DNA of 64,000 bases from Pilaira anomala (GCA_025716855.1 JAIXMQ010000006.1:1-64000), one strand, 5' to 3'; counted from the first letter of the stretch, positions 11,196 to 22,954 are shown. Made by a program: numbers and translations. The notes: a model not told the origin generated them from the sequence alone.

Positions 11196-12724
11196 TACTG
11201 GATTTCCCACTCGGTTTGAAAATTTTCGGGACTAAATGTCAGAGTTGTTTGAACAAAATCAGAATTATTTTTTGAACTATCTTTTATAATTTTTAGAACT
11301 TTTTATATTAAAAAAATAAATATGTCCACTTTTAATATAGATATATCTGAACTCTGTCTAGAAGACCAAACAACGGAAGTATATGTTAGTCTTATGTCGA
11401 TGATGAGAATTGAGTACGATGGTATAAGCGCAATGGAATTAGATGAGGAAGTGAACGAAACCGTTGGCATTACAGCTGAGACGGAACAATTTGAATCTGA
11501 ACAAGAAAAGGAAGAGGAAAACAGTTCGCAAGAAAAAAAAACCAGACCTACAGGAGATCATAAAAAAACAATTGGAAAAAAAAGCTCGCTTACAGAAGCT
11601 ACAACGATCTTTAAATTGTAGGCTTTCTTGAGCAGCTTACCGAAGGTGTAAGTACTATAGAAGCAGCCAACTGTTTTGGCATATCAAGAAGCTCAGCATA
11701 TAGGTTTAGAAGCCAATGGCTCTCATCTGGTGGGGTAGTTCGTAAGAAGAGAGGGCCAGCTGAAGGTAGTATGTCATCCTTAAAACAGGAACATACAGAC
11801 TTTATTATCAACTATATTGAATAGTTTGCTACAGCAACTTATGAGCACATAAAAGACGAGCTAGTATGTAAAAGAATTTAAGGATTTAGTAATTAGTAAA
11901 TCTGGACTTCAGCGCCATATGAAGACCCATTGTGCGCTATCCTTAAAGCGATTAGAAAAAATACCAGCCAAGCGTAACGATGAAGACACTATACGACAAC
12001 GAAGAGAACGTGTCGAAACATTTATTGCTGACAAGGATATGGGTTTTGAGCGCAACTGTGTGTTTTTAGATGGAGCAGGCTTCAATTTACATATAGTGAG
12101 AAATAGAGGATGGTCTGCAAAAGGAAAGCCTGCTAAGACCATTGTATCTACGAACAGAGGTACATCCATAACAATTTTAGGAGCCATATCTTCTGCTGGA
12201 GTTATAGATATATCGTTAAGAAAACCCACTTCGGCGACTAATGCTAAAAAGAGAAAGCTCGACGGAAAGGCTGTCAAAATCACGAAAGGTACCAATACCA
12301 GCCATTACTTAGCTTACCTTTGCAACGTCATGGATGTTTTGGATAAAAATAAGATGCAAGGTTTTTACCTAGTAATGGATAATGCCCCAATCCATGGACC
12401 AAGAGGTAAGGTTATGAATGATTATATTGTCAGTAGGGGTTATAAGTGTGTTTACTTGCCACCATACTCCCCATTTTTGAATCCTATCGAAGAGTTTTGG
12501 TCTAAGGTTAAGGCAGGTATCAAAAGATCTCCTATCGATGGCAAGGATACTCTCACACCAATAATATTAGAATCATGTTCTAAAGTAACTTTGAGTGATT
12601 GTAGAGGATGGATAAGACATTCTGTATTTTTTTTTCTCGTTGCTTAGCTGAAGAGCAGATGCCATAGTTTTTTTTTTAAAAATAATAAATATTCCGAGTC
12701 CCAAAAACAGTGGGAAATCCAGTA
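11196..12724 (+). mobile_element. Tc1/mariner-type DNA transposon (element 2), inactive
   Basis: The boundaries are clear. TA followed by CTGGATTTCCCACT at 11196-11211 is matched by AGTGGGAAATCCAG followed by TA at 12709-12724. This gives 14-bp perfect terminal inverted repeats and a TA target-site duplication, the hallmark of this superfamily. The element proper is 1525 bp (11198-12722). The next inner bases are also similar (TTTCGGGACT against TTTTGGGACT). The enclosed transposase is broken. Confidence 0.9.
11322..12647 (+). pseudogene. Broken Tc1/mariner-type transposase
   Basis: The N-terminal part reads from ATG 11322 to a stop at 11621. A second segment (about 11625-11880) carries the helix-turn-helix-like sequence (SRSSAYRFRSQW) but contains internal TAG and TAA stops. 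The catalytic part is open from about 11919 to 12647. The triad is still visible: Asp in VFLDGAGF, Asp in LVMDNAPIH and Glu in FLNPIE; the last two are 36 residues apart. The C-terminus is ruined by a T run (FFFLVA). It is a relative of the element-1 transposase and shares its N-terminal block (MSMMR and SAMELDE). Several stops and frame changes make it non-functional. Confidence 0.88.
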
Positions 12725-12817
12725 GTGGTAAAATCACGGAGGGAATTTAAAAAGGATACGTGTCACAAATGACACTTTTGCATGAAATAAATCAATTTGC
12801 ATGTGTTTCTTATTTAG

Positions 12818-13087
12818 GAATGGTTATCACATGAACAATTATTAATACAAGAACTTAAAGATACAACTGACTTGCTGGTCAAGTCTATTGATTGTCCCGC
12901 TTATAACAGACAAAGATATAGTTTCTCTCCAGAAAAAGAATGTAATTTGTACTTGTCTGGATTATGTCATCAAGTGGAACGTCTTGAAAATTATAGATTA
13001 GTTAATCAAGATGCTGAATTACCTTTGCCTAAAGATTTGGATCATTTACTAAATAATATTTACCAACCTCTATCCAAGAAAGCCTAA
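12818..13087 (+). CDS. 3' exon of an unrecognised gene
   Basis: An open stretch of 89 codons starts right after a good acceptor (TATTTAG at 12811-12817) and ends at TAA 13087. The composition is protein-like: EWLSHEQLLIQELKD, a Cys in SIDCPAY, then ECNLYLSGLCHQVERL and a Leu-rich end. It has no start codon of its own in a convincing context. I cannot find the upstream exons; the nearest sequence is transposon element 2, which ends at 12724. It is either the last exon of a gene whose 5' part was lost or displaced, or a gene with exons I failed to recognise. I do not recognise the family. Confidence 0.45.
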   Translation, partial: EWLSHEQLLIQELKDTTDLLVKSIDCPAYNRQRYSFSPEKECNLYLSGLCHQVERLENYRLVNQDAELPLPKDLDHLLNNIYQPLSKKA

Positions 13088-13900
13088 TTTAATAAAAAAT
13101 ATTTTCTACGTCCAATAACTAGTCTTTTATCTTTTACATGAGAGTTAAAGAACACCTTCCTTGGATGGATCAAATATGTAACTTGCATACATTTTTTTAT
13201 CTTTATTTTTTTTACTCATTAAAATTATAAATAACTTTTTTTTTATGTAGTACGAAAAGTCTAGGCTGTCACTTGCTTTGAAAGAGATGATCTTTTTGTA
13301 AATAGTTACTATGGCAATCTAGTTGTCTTCATGACATAATCTGTATTGGACAATGAGAATATCTTTATATACAACCGATGTATTTATAATATACTTGTAT
13401 CTTTAACTTCTTCTTTAATACTAGTTGCCAGATTTAGGTATCATCATGTTTAATTTGTGCAAACAAGAGAATAAGCATATGAATATCTGTAAAGTACTAT
13501 ATATATCGTACAACAAATCAAATGAGAATAGTTATACCATCTACTTTCAAAAGCTTTTCTGTATTCTGTTAAAAAAAAGCATGGTCCTTTGAATGCACAA
13601 GATGCATATATATAACAAAAAGGAGATAAAATAGAATTAACCCCGATGTTAGTTCCTTCATGTCATTACTTCGTATTAACAAGCCAACATATATTTACCA
13701 AAGAGTGCTGCTGCTAAAACTTGATCTATTCAATTGCTTTTTATTTCTCTTATTTAACTTTTCTGGGTGAGCGAATACGGGCGTCATCAGTTGTGACTTT
13801 TACTTCAAGTAAACAAAACGCCCTTTTTTTTTCTTTCTTTTCATTTCTCTTTTCTTCTTCTTCTTCTTTGCCATATTTTATTTTTTTATTTTACCCAATC
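13088..13900. other. Intergenic region upstream of the SNF2-RING gene
   Basis: AT-rich, with a short TATATATA run near 13605. T/CT-rich sequence lies just before the ATG at 13901 and looks like a pyrimidine-rich 5' leader. I see no gene. Confidence 0.4.
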
Positions 13901-16900
13901 ATGTCCGGAACAAGATATTATACCAAAGATAATAATAATAACACAGGTAACAGAGAAGACTTTACTTCTCATGGTGTTGGACCCAATTCCCCAGAAAGTA
14001 CAAGTTCAATAATTGATCTTCATGACTTGGAACAACAACAAAATAAAGACATGGTCCTTGATGACAGTACTTATGATTTTTTCGTTGAAGCAGGGCTTGA
14101 AAACCCATCCAAATGGTCTATGTTAGGTGTTGACATGGAAGACCTTCGAAAGCAACGCATAATTACTCAAAGACGTCAAGTACAACAACAACAACAAAAT
14201 ATTACTGCGCAAAATAATAGTTTCTCCTCTTCTTCTTCAAATGAACCAAATACTACCATATTAGGCAAACGAAAAGAAAGAGAAAGAAGATACCATTTTA
14301 TCTTCATATAAACATATGAAAGGTGATCATCACTCTTCTTCTCCTATACATACCAACAATAACAACTCTTCTTCATCCTCCTCCTCTTCTTCTTCTTCTG
14401 CATATAATATATCTTCTTCTTCAGCTATTGGCTCATCATCCTCATCAAAAAAGCGAAAGTTTGAAGGTAAACTCCCTCTTAATACCAAACGTCTCAAGTC
14501 TGGACCCTTAGGTTATTTATCAATAACTCATAATGAGGTGCAAAACACTAATGATACTAAACCAAAGTTAACCTTCTCTGGTGGTACATATCACAAAGAG
14601 AACATCCATCCAGACAGACTTCATACTGAAGGTAATTTTTTTTTTTAAATACAAGTTCATGTATACTGATACGCTTTTATTATAGTGACTGAAAATTATA
14701 ATGATGCTACCTCTGCTCTTAGCTTGACAGATGACGCTGATCTTGATGATGAAGTCTTCCATGACACTTCAGAGAGTCTTCGTACTACTAAAGCTGAAGC
14801 TGGTCTTTATAAGGATACCTCCAATACCTCCAATACCTCCAATACCTCCAATACTCCAATACCTCTAATAACTCTAATGACTCTAATGACTCTAATGCTT
14901 CTGACGGTCTTCAAACTTCTAACGTTGAAGCTGGTCTTGATATTGATACCACCGTCTCTAATCATTCCAATGCTTCAGATATTCATCAAATTACTGAATT
15001 TGAAGCCTATTGTAGCGATAATACCTCTAATAATTCTAATGATTTAAATAATCTTCAATTTGAAGGTGAAAAAAAAAAAAAAAAAAAAAAAAAAAAGACA
15101 CATAGTAACAAATTTACTAATATAATTACTATTTAGCTAATGAAATTCCAACTACTACTGATATCTCTACTGATTCCAATGCTTCAGAAAGTAATCAAAG
15201 TCCCATCATTGATCTCTTTAATGAAGCTATCTTTTCTGATTCTGATGATTATGATACAGATTACTTGGCGCCGCTTCAGCCAGTCTTCAGACTACTGTCG
15301 AACCTGTTACTGCCACGGAGCCTGAAACTACTGAATTTGAAAATACTGAACTTGTCACTCCTGAATCTCCTGAAGTAATAATACTTAGTGATAATACTAT
15401 ATCACCTATTGAACCCGCTCAAAGTAACTTTATGTCGCCTCCTAATGTTCCAGTTATTGAAATCCTTGATGATTATGACGATGATGATAGTGTCATCGTT
15501 GCTTCTGGTCCATCTGCAATGTTAATTGATTTAACAGAGGATAGTGATGGTGACGGTCGTGACTGGATTGATTTAACAGATAATAACGACAATCCTTTCT
15601 TTAATTCACATTTAGTTTATCTACACTGTTGAAGGAAGTGTACCAACACAACCCGTACGTCCAGTACGTCCACCTCAACCACCACGTAATTCTGCTGTAC
15701 ACCATGTTATTGATGACGATGACGATGATGATGGTGTACATGCTTTCCCTACTGGTTTTGAAGACAATACACCGGATGTAACGTACCTTTACTTGACAGA
15801 GCTAGAAGATACGAATTACACGATGAAGGTGAAGGTGGAGGTCCTTTAAGACTTGACTCACGGTACAGACGACTTGCTGAAAATGATGCTACACGACCTA
15901 TACTAATGCTGATATTGAGCAAGATATCATTAACATGTTACAACATACTGTGGAGGAAAGCATTCCATCCCCTGAAGAAAGAATCGGTACACCTGAAGGT
16001 CTCTCTATTACTCTCATGGAGCATCAAAAATTGGTTTACAATGGATGCAAAAGATGGAGGACTCTCCAATCATCGAGGTGGTATCTTGGCGGATGATATG
16101 GGTCTTGGTAAAACTATTCAAGCAATGTCAATCATCGTTGCAAATCCCTGTATGGATTACACGTCTGTAAATCATAGTACATTCTTCCACGTGATCAGCT
16201 CAGACCAGGTGAACTCAAGGTCAAAGGAACTTTAATCATCTGTCCTGTTTCTTTAATCGATCAATGGAAACGTGAAATCGAAACCAAGACATATCCTCAG
16301 CTCAAGGTATTAGTTTATCATGGTCCCAACCGTCCTTCTAATCCATACGAGTTTTCACTTTATGATGTCATCATCACTTCGTATTCAGTGAATGCTACAA
16401 ACTTTAAAGAAAACTACCAAGGTCCACTTTCCAAGATTAAGTTCTATCGTGTGATCTTGGATGAAGCTCATACCATCAAGAACAAGAAAACCCTTGCTGC
16501 TATTGGTTGTTGCTCTCTTGAAGCTACCCATCGCTGGTGTATAACTGCAACGCCTGTACAAAACAAACTTGATGAACTGTATTCCTTAATTCGTTTCTTG
16601 CGTATTCGACCTTTCTGTATCTGGGAGGAATTCAGAGAATTGATTACCAAGCCTATGAAGAGTGGAAATACAGAAAAGGCCTTGAGAAATGCCAGAACCT
16701 TGATGAAAGCTGTCACACTTCGTAGATCAAAGAAAGCATTGATTGATGGTCGTCCTATTCTTGACTTGCCTGAAAGAAACGTGCATATAACACACATTGA
16801 CTTTACAGAAGATGAAAGAACTCATTATGAATATGTCAACCAAACAGCACAATCTCGATTCAGCAGATACATGGCTGCAGGAACTGTGATGAGAAACTTC

Positions 16901-18019
16901 AAGTCGGTCTTGACAATTTTGTTACGTTTAAGACAATCCTGTTTACACCCAGGTTTGACTTTGAGAGAAAAAAGAACAGAAGCAGATGAAGCAGCAGATC
17001 AAGCAGAAGAAGATAGACAGATACAATTGGCTTCAGAAATGAGTAATGATGTTGTCTCTAGATTATTAAGTGATTCTGCCAGTTTAATCGATATACAATG
17101 TCCTATCTGTATGGACATTGCTGAAAATGCTCAAGTAATTGCAAACTGTGGCCATATCTTGTGTAAAGAATGCTTTGATGGATATTGGAACAGTAACACG
17201 GGATCTGATAAACGATGCCCTCAATGCCGTGGTGCCTTGGATAACAACCGTCTTGTTTCCATTGATAACTTTTTAAGACATCATGCACCTGAAATTTACG
17301 AAGAATCAAGAGCTCCCCTCAATGCACAACAGGCTGCACAAATAGCAGAGATTCGACAATTTGTTTCTAGTACTAAAATTGACAAGATGATTCAGATCTT
17401 GGAAGAAACTAATATTGAAACGGGTGGCCAAGACAAAACCATTGTGTTCTCACAATTTACTGCTTTATTGGACTTGGTTGAACAACCTATGACTGAAAGA
17501 GGGATTCGTTTCCTTCGCTATGATGGCTCGATGACTATTAAGGCAAGAGCTGAAGCAGTAAACCGATTCTTTAGGGACCCAGATATCAACGTACTCCTTG
17601 TATCAACCAAATGTGGTTCATTGGGTCTGAATCTGACTTGCGCTAATCGCGTTATTTTGCTGGATGTCTGGTGGAATCCCGCTCTGGAAAATCAAGCCAT
17701 TGACCGCGTGCATCGAATTGGACAAACCAAACCCGTGGAAGTACACCGGATTTTCATTAATGATACAATAGAACAACGGATTCTTGAACTGCAATCAAAG
17801 AAAAAGGTAACCTATGTCATAATAGATATTTAAAACATATTACTAAACATTTCTTTAAAATAGGAAATATCGGATGGTGTCTTTGGTGAAGGAGATGTCC
17901 AAACAAATGAAAGAATTGGTTTGGAAGAAATGGTTTACCTCTTCCGTGGTGGTCCTCCTCCTCAACAAGGAAATGTTTCCCATACAAATAATATGCCCGG
18001 TCCTTCTACTCGGCCGTAG
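13901..18019 (+). CDS. ULS1/RAD5-like SNF2 ATPase with RING finger, 5' half frameshifted
   Basis: A SNF2-family translocase with a RING inserted between its ATPase lobes, as in RAD5, RAD16 and ULS1. From the start: an Asn/Ser-rich acidic N-terminus with several SUMO-interaction-like motifs (IIDLHD, VIILSD, VIEILDD, MLIDLTED, WIDLTD), then [12 protein letters not shown] (near 16090), DEAHTIK (near 16460), RING CPICMDI...CPQCRG (17099-17232), and helicase C with QAIDRVHRIGQTKPV (near 17690). Introns are visible at about 14631-14684, 15066-15136 and 17807-17863. The SIM-rich N-terminus favours ULS1, a SUMO-directed remodeller, over RAD5. Between about 14270 and 16200 the frame shifts about nine times, each fixable by one base; from 16388 to 18019 it is clean. 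It is either an indel-damaged sequence or a young pseudogene. Confidence 0.8.
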
Positions 18020-19203
18020 ATAGGTTTAAAAAATTATTATAAATAAGAATATTCAAAAAAAAAACAAAAAAAAAGTATAAAATTCATAAAAGAAAAAAAA
18101 AAAAAAATAACAGTATGATATTCAAAAAAATTAAGATAAAAGTATAGTTTTTGTAAAAAAAAATAAAATAAAAGTATAATTCTTGTAAAAAAAAAATAAA
18201 GTAAAGTGGTGGGAGTTGGGAAAATGGTAAACCGTTGATACGTCTAATAGTTTATAGCAGTATACAAGTGAAGAGGTTATTAAAAGTTATATAACAAACA
18301 ATTAATAAAGTAAAATGTGAGCACCAGACTATATAGCTGTCAACTTATTTAAAAAGACTTAGATATATTATTCGCTGAAAAAGTGGGAGATACAGCTAGA
18401 CTCTAAAAAGAATTATCGACGTCGTTATAGAATAACAAGGGGATAATAATCAGTTTTTAATGGGAGCGTAGGAAATACATAGTTTTCAATACAAATAAAA
18501 AGAATATAATCAAATATAAGACAGGTAACGAATTATCAAAAGTGAATTCAGAAGATCAAAGCGAAGAGGTAATATATACAAAATGGGGTTGACAGTTCAA
18601 AATATCAGAGATAATATAAGGATAATCTAATTACTTATTTGAAGTTTCTAGTAAAATCTAACTTAAAGTTTATTTAATTACAAAAATGAAGGGGGTATTT
18701 ATAAGAAAAATTGGTTGTTGTAGTACCACCTAAGTTTGTAAATAAAAAAGATACATACTGCCATATCCAGAAGAAACTTCTGCTAGCAAAATTTCCAGAC
18801 TAAAAAAATCGTTCGCACAAACCAAGCCATCAGCCTTATACTTGTATCGACCGTCGGTCATCCCAATTTTTATTCGTTCGTACATATTTAAGTTTCTTTT
18901 TCTCGTTATATTATGTAACTATTGACTCGATTTTGAAGACTCTCATAAAAGTCTAATTAATAAATTAATTTAAAAAGCTTATATGTAGTTATTAAGATAC
19001 TTTATGGTAAAATTTAACTCAGAATATATGAATAGGTTTAATGTTTAAGTACACACATTATTATGTAGATTTATTTTATACAGATTTAATCAGTTGCTTA
19101 TAATCAAAGCACAAAGAACCAACCATATATGTTATATAATCACAAGTTTTTTATTCAACATTTTCGGTTTTTAACATGTAATTAAAGACAATGAGTAATC
19201 TTC
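18020..19203. other. AT-rich intergenic region
   Basis: Iterations of an AAAAATAAAATAAAAGTATA-like pattern run from about 18050 to 18200; the rest is unremarkable AT-rich sequence. No supported gene. The end near 19140 begins a segment that is repeated at about 20030. Confidence 0.4.
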
Positions 19204-19458
19204 CTAAGGTACTGGGGAACAACCAGCAGCAACGCATGCAGCCATACAGGCTCCTAAAGCAGAATTACAAGCAACTAAGGCGGGAGAAAGACAGAGACCT
19301 GCTGTTACTGTACCAAACGTATATCCCGCTGCAGCATAGCAGGCGGCAGCTACCGAGTTACATCCAGTTTGACAAATGCCATACGACAGCGGATCAGAAT
19401 AGGTAAAAGTTAAAAAACATGAAAAGAGAGTTAAATATAATGCACTTTTTAAAAACAT
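19204..19458 (-). CDS. Small secreted cysteine-rich protein
   Basis: A single-exon gene of 84 residues. The first 21 residues form a signal peptide (MFLKS, a hydrophobic core, cleavage probably after TYS). The mature part, about 63 residues, has eight cysteines in the order ICQTGC, AAACY, GLC, VAC, GACMAAC, AGC, and is rich in Ala and Gly. Four disulfides are possible. The pattern CQTGCN...AGYTFGTVTAG...CNSALGACMAAC resembles small Ala/Cys-rich secreted proteins found across fungi, whose function I cannot name. Being small, secreted and locally duplicated, it is a candidate for a role outside the cell (inference). A degenerate copy lies about 880 bp to the right. Confidence 0.75.
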   Translation of the reverse strand: MFLKSALYLTLFSCFLTFTYSDPLSYGICQTGCNSVAAACYAAAGYTFGTVTAGLCLSPALVACNSALGACMAACVAAGCSPVP

Positions 19459-20084
19459 ATTGTTATCAAATTGAAGATAAAAAACATAAAAAAACTCACC
19501 TATTTATATATTTATTTCAAGCGTAACTAAATTATGTAGCATCTAATGCGGCATTTATACATCATATATACATCGACTGTAGATCAGAATTCGCAAGTAA
19601 CTAAAAATTTTAAGTTAATGTATAGTGCATAAACAGCTTTTGTAACAGATCGACAAGCGCTATACATGTGTCATATCTGTGCCGATGAGCCATAGTTTAT
19701 ACATGCAACTTTACCCTGTCAACCTTCTTTTATTTTCAAGTATTTTTACGATAGTTAAATCCGCATACCACAACGCAAAGATAATTTTTCAGAATTTTGA
19801 TACGAGAGATGCCTAAAAAGAGCATGCATTTTTTTTTTGGCATGGGGAAGTTGTGAGAAATACATAAGTCCTTCACGCTTCATTAAAATTTGACCAAGAA
19901 TTTGAATGTGTTTAATGTACACTTATTTGTTACATCCTATTTTATGAGAGTTTATATTTACTGTGGTTCATTTTTAGAAAACAAAGACGTCCACGTTAAA
20001 ATCAATTTTTTTTATGTAGCTAAAAACTATTTTATTCAACATTTTCATTTTTTTTTTAAGATGTAAATAGAGACAACGAGTAAT

Positions 20085-20342
20085 AATCCTACGTCATTGG
20101 GGTAAACCAGCAGTAATGCATCTGGTCATACAAATTCCTAGTTAAAGCAGAATTACAAGCTAATATGGAAGGGGGGGGGGCACCGACACCTACTGTTACA
20201 GTAGTTACCAAAAGTATAACCCGCGACTGAATAACAGGAGACAGCAAAAAGGTTACAGATCGACGAAATCAAACCGGAACAGGTAAAATTTATAAAACTT
20301 GAAAGAACAGTAGAGAAAAATATAGGCTTTTTGAGAAATGAT
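20085..20342 (-). pseudogene. Degenerate copy of the Cys-rich secreted protein gene
   Basis: The segment aligns by eye with the coding sequence at 19204-19458 on the same strand. The start codon equivalent is no longer ATG. A run of ten G interrupts the middle (20171-20180), and the frame is lost through several indels. Conserved pieces such as AAAGCAGAATTACAAGC remain. It is a dead paralogue from the tandem duplication. Confidence 0.7.
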
Positions 20343-20830
20343 TAAGAAACATCTTAACTATGTAAATTGAAGAAAAAGAAAGCATCGAAAAATTCGTTCA
20401 TTTTGCTATATATTTAATTAAAAGTAAATTACACTCAACATATATGTATTTCATCAGCTTCGAGGTATAGAACTAAAATACATCATTTATATATCATATT
20501 CATACATTATAAATAAACTATAAACTAGAAGTTACATTAGTCTTATATTGAGCAAAAAAAGAAATATTCTAAAGACAAATATGTTTTGTATGTAAACAGA
20601 TCGACAGGCGCTACATGTCATATCACTATGACGATGAAATTTATGTGAGTCATATCAAGCTTCTTTTATTTTTATTTTTGTGAATAGTCAAATCTATTTA
20701 AAACATTGTATAATTGTACTCAACAAAGACAAATTAGCAGGATTTTGATGTGAGAAGTCGCGGTTTTACAAACATGCTACAGTTAATGCAAGTGCATGGG
20801 GAAAGTCGTGGCTCTGGTAGATTTCTGATT

Positions 20831-21220
20831 CACATTGGTTGTACTACATATTATGTAACTAAACTTTTTTTTTTTTTTTTTTTTTTTACAAAAGTGGCCA
20901 TGTAAACAATGTCACAGAGAAAATAAGACAAATACATCAGTTGAGTACTGGCGCATTTTGGCTTATTGTAATTGATTTAAAGTGGGAATTTTGCCACTGA
21001 GAATAATGTTTTCGGTGAGGGTAACTGGGTCATCTTTTTTTTAGGGTTTTGCGGATACTCAACTTTTTTTTTTTTTGATGCGACTCATCCACAAGCCACC
21101 AAGATGTAAGAGTCAGCCAGCGCACTTGTAAAAAAATATAAAAAAAAAAATCTTGATCACTTTTATTTTCGGGACCCTTTTTTTTTTTTAATATTATCAT
21201 TCGATATACTTTAATCAAAA
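20831..21220. other. Upstream region of the adenylosuccinate lyase gene
   Basis: It contains a 26-base T run (20865-20890) and several shorter T/A runs. A T-rich stretch precedes the ATG at 21221. I recognise no specific promoter element. Confidence 0.4.
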
Positions 21221-22745
21221 ATGGCTGTTCACGATAAGTATCAATCACCTTTAACCTCTCGTTATGCCTCCAAGGAGATGGCTTACAACTTTTCTGATGA
21301 TAAGCGTTTCTCTACTTGGCGTCAACTTTGGACCAACTTGGCTATTGCCGAGAAGCAACTTGGTTTAAATGATATCACTGATGAAGCTATTCAACAAATG
21401 AAGGATAACATTTTCAATATTGATTATACTATTGCTGCTGAAGAAGAAAAGAAGCGTAGACATGATGTTATGGCTCACGTTCATACTTTTGGTTTAGTTG
21501 CTCCTGCTGCTGCTCCCATCATTCATTTAGGTGCCACTTCTTGTTATGTTACTGGTAAGTTTTTTTTTTTTTTTTTCAAAATAGGAGAGAAAGAGAGAGA
21601 GAGACGCGTTATTTATAATATAATTTATTTTAGATAATGGTGATTTGATTATTATCAAGGATGCTTATGATATTATTATCAAGAAACTCGCAAAGGTTAT
21701 TGATATTCTTTCCAAGTTTGCTGAAGAATATCGTGCTTTACCTACTTTAGGTTTCACTCATTTCCAACCTGCTCAACTTGTTACAGTTGGTAAGCGTGCT
21801 ACTTTATGGATCCAAGAATTATTATGGGATTTACGTAACTTTGAACGTGCGCGTGATGACCTCAAGATGCGTGGTGTTAAGGGTACTACAGGTACTCAAG
21901 CATCTTTCATGGCACTTTTCAACGGTGATCATGATAAGGTTGAAGAATTAGATCAATTGGTGACTGAACTTTCTGGTTTCAAGGAAGCTTACCCAGTTTG
22001 TGGTCAAACTTACGCTCGTAAGATTGATATTGATATCATTCATCCTCTTTCTGGTTTCGGTGCTTCTGCCCACAAAATTGCCACTGATATTCGTCTTTTA
22101 GCCAACTTGAAGGAAATTGAAGAACCTTTTGAGAAAGATCAAATTGGTTCATCTGCCATGGCTTATAAGCGTAACCCTATGCGTTCTGAACGTGTTTGTT
22201 CTCTTTCTCGTCATTTAATGATCCTTATTAACGATGCTCTTCAAACAAGTGCTGTTCAATGGTTCGAACGTACCCTTGATGATAGTGCTAATCGTCGTAT
22301 CTCTCTTCCTGAAGCTTTCTTAACTACTGATATTGTCTTGACTACACTTCAAAATATCTTTGAAGGTATGGTTGTTTACCCCAAGGTTATTGAACGTCGT
22401 ATTCTTCAAGAATTACCTTTCATGGCTACTGAAAACATCATTATGGCTATGGTTAAGAAGGGTGGTGATCGTCAAGAATGTCATGAAGAAATTCGTGTCT
22501 TATCTCATGAAGCCGCTTATGTTGTTAAGATGCAAGGTGGTGAAAATGATTTGATTGAACGTATCAAGAAGACCAAATACTTTGAACCCATTTGGGCTGA
22601 TCTTCCTGTCTTATTAGATCCCTCTACCTTCGTTGGTCGTGCTCCTGAACAAGTCGATTCTTTCTTGCAAAAGCATGTTAAGCCTGCTTTAGCTCCCTAT
22701 ACTGATGCTCTTAAGGATGATACCAAGGCTGAATTATCCGTCTAA
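21221..22745 (+). CDS. ADE13: Adenylosuccinate lyase
   Basis: Catalyses two steps of purine metabolism: SAICAR to AICAR plus fumarate, and adenylosuccinate to AMP plus fumarate. Two exons (21221-21554 and 21634-22745, intron 79 bp, phase 1) give 481 residues, the usual length for the eukaryotic enzyme (yeast 482, human 484). Visible hallmarks are HVHTFG and HLGATSCYV, the catalytic-His region [19 protein letters not shown], and the fumarase/lyase superfamily signature [12 protein letters not shown] on the mobile loop. Conservation runs to the C-terminus, so it should be functional. It stands alone, cytosolic by family. Confidence 0.98.
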
Positions 22746-22916
22746 ACAAAACAATCTAATTTGATTTCTGTACATTTTATTTAAAAAAAAAACACACATA
22801 TCTTTCATGTAATAATAAATTATTGAATACTACATTTAAAATACATGATACTTTATTTTCTATAATAAGTTATTACACGCGTCATTTTGAATCTATACAA
22901 TTCTAACTAAAACACG

Positions 22917-22954
<38 letters not shown>

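Larger units (their letters stand above)
19134..20830. repeat. Tandem duplication of about 0.9 kb around the Cys-rich gene
   Basis: Copy 1 (about 19134-19870) and copy 2 (about 20024-20830) share their order of landmarks. Both start with TTTTTTATTCAACATTTTC-like sequence, then hold the Cys-rich coding region, then ACAGATCGACA[A/G]GCGCTA (19647 and 20597), TTCTTTTATTTT, and GCATGGGGAA (about 19841 and 20793). Divergence is substantial and indels are common, so the duplication is not recent. Confidence 0.75.

Noticed and set aside
12818..13087. Idea that the 89-codon exon continues directly the reading frame left of element 2
   Set aside because: Joining the two sides at the TA gives a stop after a few codons (GKITEGI then TAA), so a simple interrupted exon is not supported.
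13901..18019. Naming the SNF2-RING gene RAD5 outright
   Set aside because: No HIRAN domain is visible and the SUMO-interaction motifs favour ULS1, but the damaged 5' half prevents a firm choice.
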